A stretch of 64,000 nucleotides of DNA from Siderastrea siderea (lineage: Eukaryota; Cnidaria; Anthozoa; Scleractinia; Rhizangiidae). The position numbers and the translations under genes were made by a program. This document shows positions 59,581-64,000 of this stretch, in pieces (positions within the stretch are counted from its first letter, which is position 1; every line of letters begins with the position of its first letter). Under the pieces are notes generated by a model. That model was not told the origin of the DNA and did not search any database. It saw only the letters and a list, made by a program, of their open reading frames with translations. The stretch is taken from assembly GCA_964030785.1 (NCBI GenBank), contig OZ034967.1, forward strand, positions 49,139,533-49,203,532, in the 5' to 3' direction.

Positions 59581-59840
59581 GCAACCAGTTCTAGTTACAA
59601 CCGGCATTGTGAAACCCTGTTTGAATTGTCACTTAAACCCTGTAATTAAAAGCAGCTCTCATAAGCAAAGTTCTGCTCCGGTAAGCAACTGTAACCACTT
59701 TTGTGAATTACCGACTGGTATTCTCCTTTGTTTTTAAGTTCTCATAAGCGACCAGTCATCTGAATAAGAGTTTCTGAGAAGTTTTCAACCTGTGTAAATC
59801 CTTGACCAGTACAGTCGTGAACTGTTGTTCTGTGTTATAC

Positions 59841-59972
59841 TACAATGCTAAATTTTACATGCTCCCATTGGTGGAAATCGATCACGTGATGCGATAGTGT
59901 CTCTCTCCAGCAGGTGCCTATCAGCGCATAGTGCCTGTTTTTGGTCATTTTTGCTCAAAATTTAGCATTGTA
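59841..59972. mobile_element. C-only 132-bp MITE
   Basis: TACAATGCTAAATTTT and the complement of AAAATTTAGCATTGTA are perfect inverted ends. It lies inside the diverged pogo-like MITE of copy C and is absent at the matching place in A (near 5840). Confidence 0.8.
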
Positions 59973-59976
59973 CAAT

Positions 59977-60151
59977 AAAAACAATAGAGTCCTTCTGTCT
60001 TAGGCCCCATGTGTGATAGCTAGGTTCCCTCGGAAATTTGCTGTTCAAACTTCATATAAGCCCTTGAACACTAATATTTGTTGTGAACATCAAATTTCCT
60101 TGGGCAACCTATCACACGATAGTGCCTTTGACAGAAGAATTCTATTGTTTA
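59977..60151. mobile_element. C-only 175-bp MITE next to the previous one
   Basis: AAAACAATAGAGTCCTTCTG and the complement of CAGAAGAATTCTATTGTTT are imperfect inverted ends. An inner pair, TGTGATAGCTAGGTTCCCTC and its inverse, extends the arms. Absent from A and B. Confidence 0.75.
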
Positions 60152-61240
60152 AATAATAACAAACTGTCTCACTAATCGCCATCCCAAGTACAGCAAGAAC
60201 GCAGCTCGACAAAGTCGAACCAAAAGTGGGCAACAATAAACTTTTTAATAGTATTCATCTGCAATAGCTATACAACTAGTACACCACTAATGTTTCCCTA
60301 GTTTAAATATGCTAAACTTTCTGGTAAGTGACCACCCTGTATTGTTTCATTCAGTGATTGCTTAAAAAACAAGAGCCCATTCTTGTAAGCGACCAGCTCT
60401 AGTTCCAACCACCTTTCTGAACTCCAAAGGTGGCCTTCGACTGTATATTTTAATGTCTATATTATTTTATAGATATGTACAAGAAACAGTTTTCTACCAT
60501 TTTTGACAGCCTTAATTTGGCTGAAAAAGTGTTGTCAAGTTCTTTAGCCGGAAACCCTTCAGCGGAAACTGTCTCCAAATGAAACACTTTTTAATGGAAA
60601 AAGTTTCTGTGTATGCAGGCAGGATTAAAATGCCATTTACATTTTTCCACATTTCAAAAGCCAAAAGAAATCGTTTGTTGGCAAGAAAGAAGAGCAAAAA
60701 AGTTATTTTGGTTGTTTATGTGCAAATAAGGGGGGGGGGGGTATATTTTTGCTGGTGGATTTGGACAGGGGTCCAATTCTGGGGTAGTCCAAATCCACTA
60801 GGACACTAGATGACCCTTGCACAACTGTCTACAAGCTAGGAAGGTGACCAATATTGGGAACTTCACACAGATGACCCTGGCAAGAGGATTGGGTGACCAA
60901 CTGCCTAGCTTGTAAACGCTTTAGTGTTCTTTGTGAAGAAATGTATGAAAAGTGGGCGGGCCTAGGGACTGTAGTACATTGCAGCCCAGCTAGAGGGTCC
61001 ACCAAGTAGAATTCACTTAGCCCAAGCCCCAGGGGGGTGGATTGGGTGGCTAGCCAGCCCCCTCTTTGGGGTCGTTTAAGCTTGAAATTAAAAAAAGGGA
61101 ACAAAACTATCGCTGAGGGAATTTTGTCTCTGATTCTCCCGATATGGTTCTGTCAGGTCAGCCATGCCCCCTTCAAAAATCCTGGATCCGCCACTGAAGC
61201 TGTTGGTTTTGGAGTTCGGTCTTGAAACTTCGATTTAGCC
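60152..61240. other. Copy C: rest of pogo-like MITE and intron remnant
   Basis: The pogo-like element ends at CTTCGACTG|TA near 60447. The remainder follows 6080-6933 with indels. The TTA at 61241-61243 is the unoccupied site of the 1.37-kb element present in A and B. Confidence 0.6.
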
Positions 61241-61381
61241 TTAAACCAAATCTTTTAGACGCGGTTTAGATCTTTGGAGTTTGTAAAGAAATATGTGTGA
61301 CGCATTGACTGGCTCGCTGGGTTCTTGTTTCCTCATGTTGAACTTTGCACATCCAAAGATCACGTTTCTTTTGATGATAAA

Positions 61382-61439
61382 ATGTCGATCAAATTTCTCT
61401 TTTACTTTAGCGTACTTCTTCTCGTCTCCCTCTGCAAAG
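61382..61439 (+). other. Candidate signal-peptide exon
   Basis: ATGTCGATCAAATTTCTC opens MSIKFLFYFSVLLLVSLCK, a basic start followed by a hydrophobic core, and runs into the donor AAAG|GTAAGT. It looks like the first exon of a secreted protein. The following DNA is a Gypsy fragment, so any downstream exons lie beyond it or are lost. The frame is also open upstream of the ATG, which weakens the call. Confidence 0.3.
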
Positions 61440-61447
61440 GTAAGTGG

Positions 61448-62140
61448 AAATTGAAAGATAGTTCAAAGCTCCTCACTACATTCATTACTCCCTGGGGTCG
61501 ATACTGCTATTCACGTCTTCCATTTGGGATTTCTTCCGTTCCAGACCACTTTCAGAAGAACATGCAAAGGATCCTAAGAGGCCTACCTGGTGTTGAATGT
61601 CAGATGATCGACATCATCGTGTGTGGGGCAAATCAAGCAGAGCACGACGAAAGGTTTGAAGCTGTCCTAATCAGACTCCAAGAGACCAAAAGTTACACTT
61701 AATGGCGAGAAATGCAAATTCTCGAAAGCGACCATTAGATTTCTGGGCCAACTAGTTGGAAAAAACGGGATTCACGCTGTGCCAAGCAAAGTAGCTACAG
61801 TGAAACACATGGCCGAGCTGTCTGATATACATGAGCTCCGACGATTCCTGGGAATGGTGGATCAATCAGGCAAGTACATTCCGAACCTGGCAGAGCTCAT
61901 CCACCCACTTGGGGAACTTGTCAGCAAGAAGAACGCTCGGGTTTGGGGTCCTCAGCAGCAGAACGCATTCGATGCAGTCAAACAGAAATTGAGCTCCACA
62001 ACAGCACTCGCAATATATATTCGAATATCCTGCACTTGAGTCAACACTGTCTGCTGATGCATCGTCGTATGCCTTGAGTGCGGTCCTGACCCAAAAACAG
62101 AGTGATGGGAAGTGGAAGCCAGTGGTTTTCGTATCTTGAT
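61448..62140 (+). pseudogene. Ty3/Gypsy retrotransposon fragment (RT to RNase H)
   Basis: The first frame (to about 61702) has LTTFITPWGRYCYSRLPFGI, the RT palm approach. The catalytic YxDD position is altered (QMID). After a frameshift near 61695 the sequence continues with GEKCKFSKATIRFLG and then LRRFLGMVDQSGKYIPNLAE, the RT thumb/connection. A second shift near 62015 precedes the RNase H box SADASSYALSAVL. Gag, protease, integrase and LTRs are absent. Two frameshifts and a lost catalytic residue make it inactive. Confidence 0.85.
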
Positions 62141-63089
62141 CGGGGGTGGAAGCGGAATCATTTGACCTTCGAGATTCATGATTCCTGCCTTTTTTTCCCC
62201 CAATGATTCATGATTCATTTACAATTTTATTTCGATATTCATGATTCATTTGTACATGATACACTTTGTTTAAATGAGTCAAACTCATTTTCTCATTTTA
62301 TAAAATATCCTCAACTTAACGAATCACCGAAATTAAAATCCCAAGAGAAGAGATACCGAAGAAGGACTCTGTCTTGACTTTACTCCAGTCCACACGTATC
62401 TGTTGTCATGGTGACAACAAAAAAATTTGTATATGTGTTCAGAGCAAAACGTTGTCAGTCCCCTCGTATAAGTATTCTTGAAGTGATCGTTTTCGTTTTG
62501 CACTCGTGTACGATTAAAAACGATCGAAAACGCCACTTTGTGGGGACTTGTTCAAAAGGAAAACGATTCCCAAAATCGTCCGTTTCCGATCACTTAGGTG
62601 TGGATGAAAGGCCAACTTGAACTGTAAAAATGGTCCGTGTTTGATCATTCTTGCCGTCCACATTGTTCTAAAAGCAACACACAACTTGAACTAGGACAGC
62701 GCTTTTGAAAATGTCCGTGTGTTTTCAATCACTTTCGATCTTATACGTCCGCCATACCTATGGACTGGAAACCGAACCGAATAAATAATATTCGTTTAGA
62801 AAGAAAAAAGATTGAAAAGGGCTGTGTACGGAAGGAGCCTTATACACTTTGTATTTTCACTTTATGCTCAATTGTGTCTGTGGATTGAAGTAGTTGGCAT
62901 TGGAATTTAAACAAAATTCAAACACGTCATTGACACTCGCAAAAGCTTGCAAAATGATAAAAAAATGAGGGTCATAGTATAAACGTTCACAGTTGCCTAA
63001 ATGTTTGGAGGTTAAAGCATGGATTCATAAACATACCGCATGGCAGCTACTTATCCCTTTGACAAATACGCATCCACGTTTCAATGTCA
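62141..63089. other. No gene; repeat patches
   Basis: Near 62150-62260 TTCATGATTCATTT-type units repeat irregularly. At 62400-62418 TGTTGTCATGGTGACAACA is a near-perfect palindrome. From about 62490 to 62750 there are blocks such as AACGATCGAAAACG and CGTTTTCGTTTTG typical of an old inverted-repeat MITE. No exon was seen. Confidence 0.45.
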
Positions 63090-63785
63090 CTAATACAGCC
63101 TGATTCGTGTAGCAGATCGTCCCGTCCTTATGCTGTAAGGCGTGCGTTGGGGAAGACTGTCGCTGTCCTCATCATCAGAGGAGCTCTCGTTGTCGCTTTC
63201 TACGTCAGTGTCACATCCTCCTTGCAACATTCGCTCAATTCTGTCTACCTCCGTTTGAGGAAGATTGTAAAGTTTTGCACCAGACGCATCCGTGGCGATG
63301 TTAGTGTTCACTCGGTCAACAATGGCATAAGGCGAATTTTTGTTGTCCCTGTAAGCCTCTTTAAACACGAGGGAGTCCTCAGGGTTGCTATTGTCTAGCG
63401 AAAGAAGGTCAACCGTGTCCAATTCCATTCCCGTTCGACTCTTAACGAGTAGGTCTTTTAACAGTACTGCCAGGAAAAAGCTAAATTGTTCTCTGCGTCG
63501 AGCATGTTTTACAGCAAGCACCTCCTGCGCGTAGAACAATACTTCGTACTGAAGATGAGTTTATTGATTACGCGGCCCGTTGTTTTCCTCAGGATTGGGC
63601 TCCCCAAGCAAGGAGGCGGTTGTAACTGTGGAGCCTGGCTCTCGTGGCTGTATGCAAAACGATATTTGGTACGGTAAATGGCCAGTATCCTCTTTGCTTT
63701 TGTCCCATACGGTGTGCTGCCTCACACTTTTTCCTAAGGTGGTAGCAAACTCGCGGAGCTGTTGCTTGTCTTCCGAGTCCTTTGT
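63090..63785 (-). CDS. Unrecognised coding-like frame with one internal stop
   Basis: On the minus strand a single frame is open from 63785 to the stop at 63090-63092, broken only by TAA at 63561-63563. The upstream part reads EFATTLGKSVRQHTVWDKSK and LPYQISFCIQPREPGSTV. The downstream part reads YEVLFYAQEVLAVKHARRRE and LAVLLKDLLVKSRTGMELD, ending in an acidic tail (SDNESSSDDEDSDSLPQR) and a basic end. CTTCAG just after the TAA could be a splice acceptor, in which case the last exon starts at about 63551. The regular charge pattern looks coding, but I recognise no domain. It may be a last exon, a transposon ORF or a fresh pseudogene. Confidence 0.4.
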
Positions 63786-64000
63786 CTAGTTTGCTCTTGC
63801 CCACGTCATGAAAAACTCAACGAGCTTTTCAACTACTGTTAATGCTTAATCAAATGTTTTTCTTGGTTCCCCTCTGTAGTGATCGAGGTGAAACAACCGT
63901 GCATGACAGCTTTCTTAGAGGGCCAGCGTTACTAATAAGTCGGATAGACTTACTTCCAGTTTCGCAAACAATCAAAGTTGACCCCGGGTTCGCAATGCCA
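63786..64000. other. Window end, nothing identified
   Basis: No clear exon or repeat terminus. The sequence is probably upstream or intron sequence of the frame at 63090-63785. Confidence 0.4.

Larger units (their letters stand above)
57110..61295. repeat. Partial, diverged array copy C
   Basis: Bases 57110-57370 closely follow 1-290. After that, homology is patchy: 57520-58000 matches about 2780-3290 and 58480-61240 matches about 4700-6933. A final stretch, 61241-61295, matches 8307-8345. The similarity is clearly lower than between A and B, with many indels and private MITEs. Homology stops about 70 bases before the place where GPR157 exon 1 would begin. Copy C also keeps the empty site of the 1.37-kb element found at 6934-8306. 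Confidence 0.85.

Noticed and set aside
61325..61702. A single 125-codon gene joining the signal peptide and the Gypsy RT
   Set aside because: The signal-peptide-like part ends at a splice donor and the RT part is a truncated retrotransposon. The shared frame appears to be chance.

Overview
The window is eukaryotic. It has long introns with GT/AG boundaries, AATAAA signals behind terminal exons, and a dense load of short foldback transposons. Penelope-like, LINE and Ty3/Gypsy fragments are also present. The spliced gene that can be recognised, and the style of the Penelope-like elements and MITEs, suggest an anthozoan cnidarian, probably a stony coral. That assignment is an inference from general resemblance.

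Layout: the dominant structure is a tandem array with a period near 31.7 kb. Copy A is 1-31741 and copy B is 31742-57109; they are nearly identical apart from clean insertions. Copy C (57110 to about 61295) is partial and more diverged. B is about 6.4 kb shorter because A carries insertions at 9287-11297, 20871-21350, 25152-27805 and 28311-29718. B has its own 255-bp insertion at 43032-43286. The window opens inside the repeat, so the left end of the array is not visible. Homology to the array ends near 61295, and 61296-64000 is different sequence.

Genes: each full copy holds a three-exon minus-strand gene for a seven-transmembrane receptor of the GPR157 family (372 residues). Copy C keeps only exons 2 and 3. 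On the plus strand each copy holds (i) a tentative two-exon model with a SAP-like second exon, whose first exon lies in GPR157 intron 1 inside a TTA-flanked transposon; (ii) a small, unrecognised three-exon gene of 71 or 69 residues near the end of the unit; and (iii) a decayed paralogue of that small gene about 6-9 kb upstream. Items ii and iii come from an older duplication nested in the unit.

Repeats: the rest is mainly mobile-element sequence. It includes PIF/Harbinger-like, pogo/Tigger-like and other terminal-inverted-repeat elements, a 284-bp nested palindrome, and a Penelope-like reverse transcriptase relic split by a LINE 3' end. A Penelope-like GIY-YIG relic sits inside another element. 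Several insertions have readable empty sites in a sister copy, which gives a relative order of events.

The genes do not form a recognisable pathway. The array is either a real local amplification of a GPR157-type receptor locus or, for A versus B, two haplotypes assembled end to end. The sequence alone cannot settle which.
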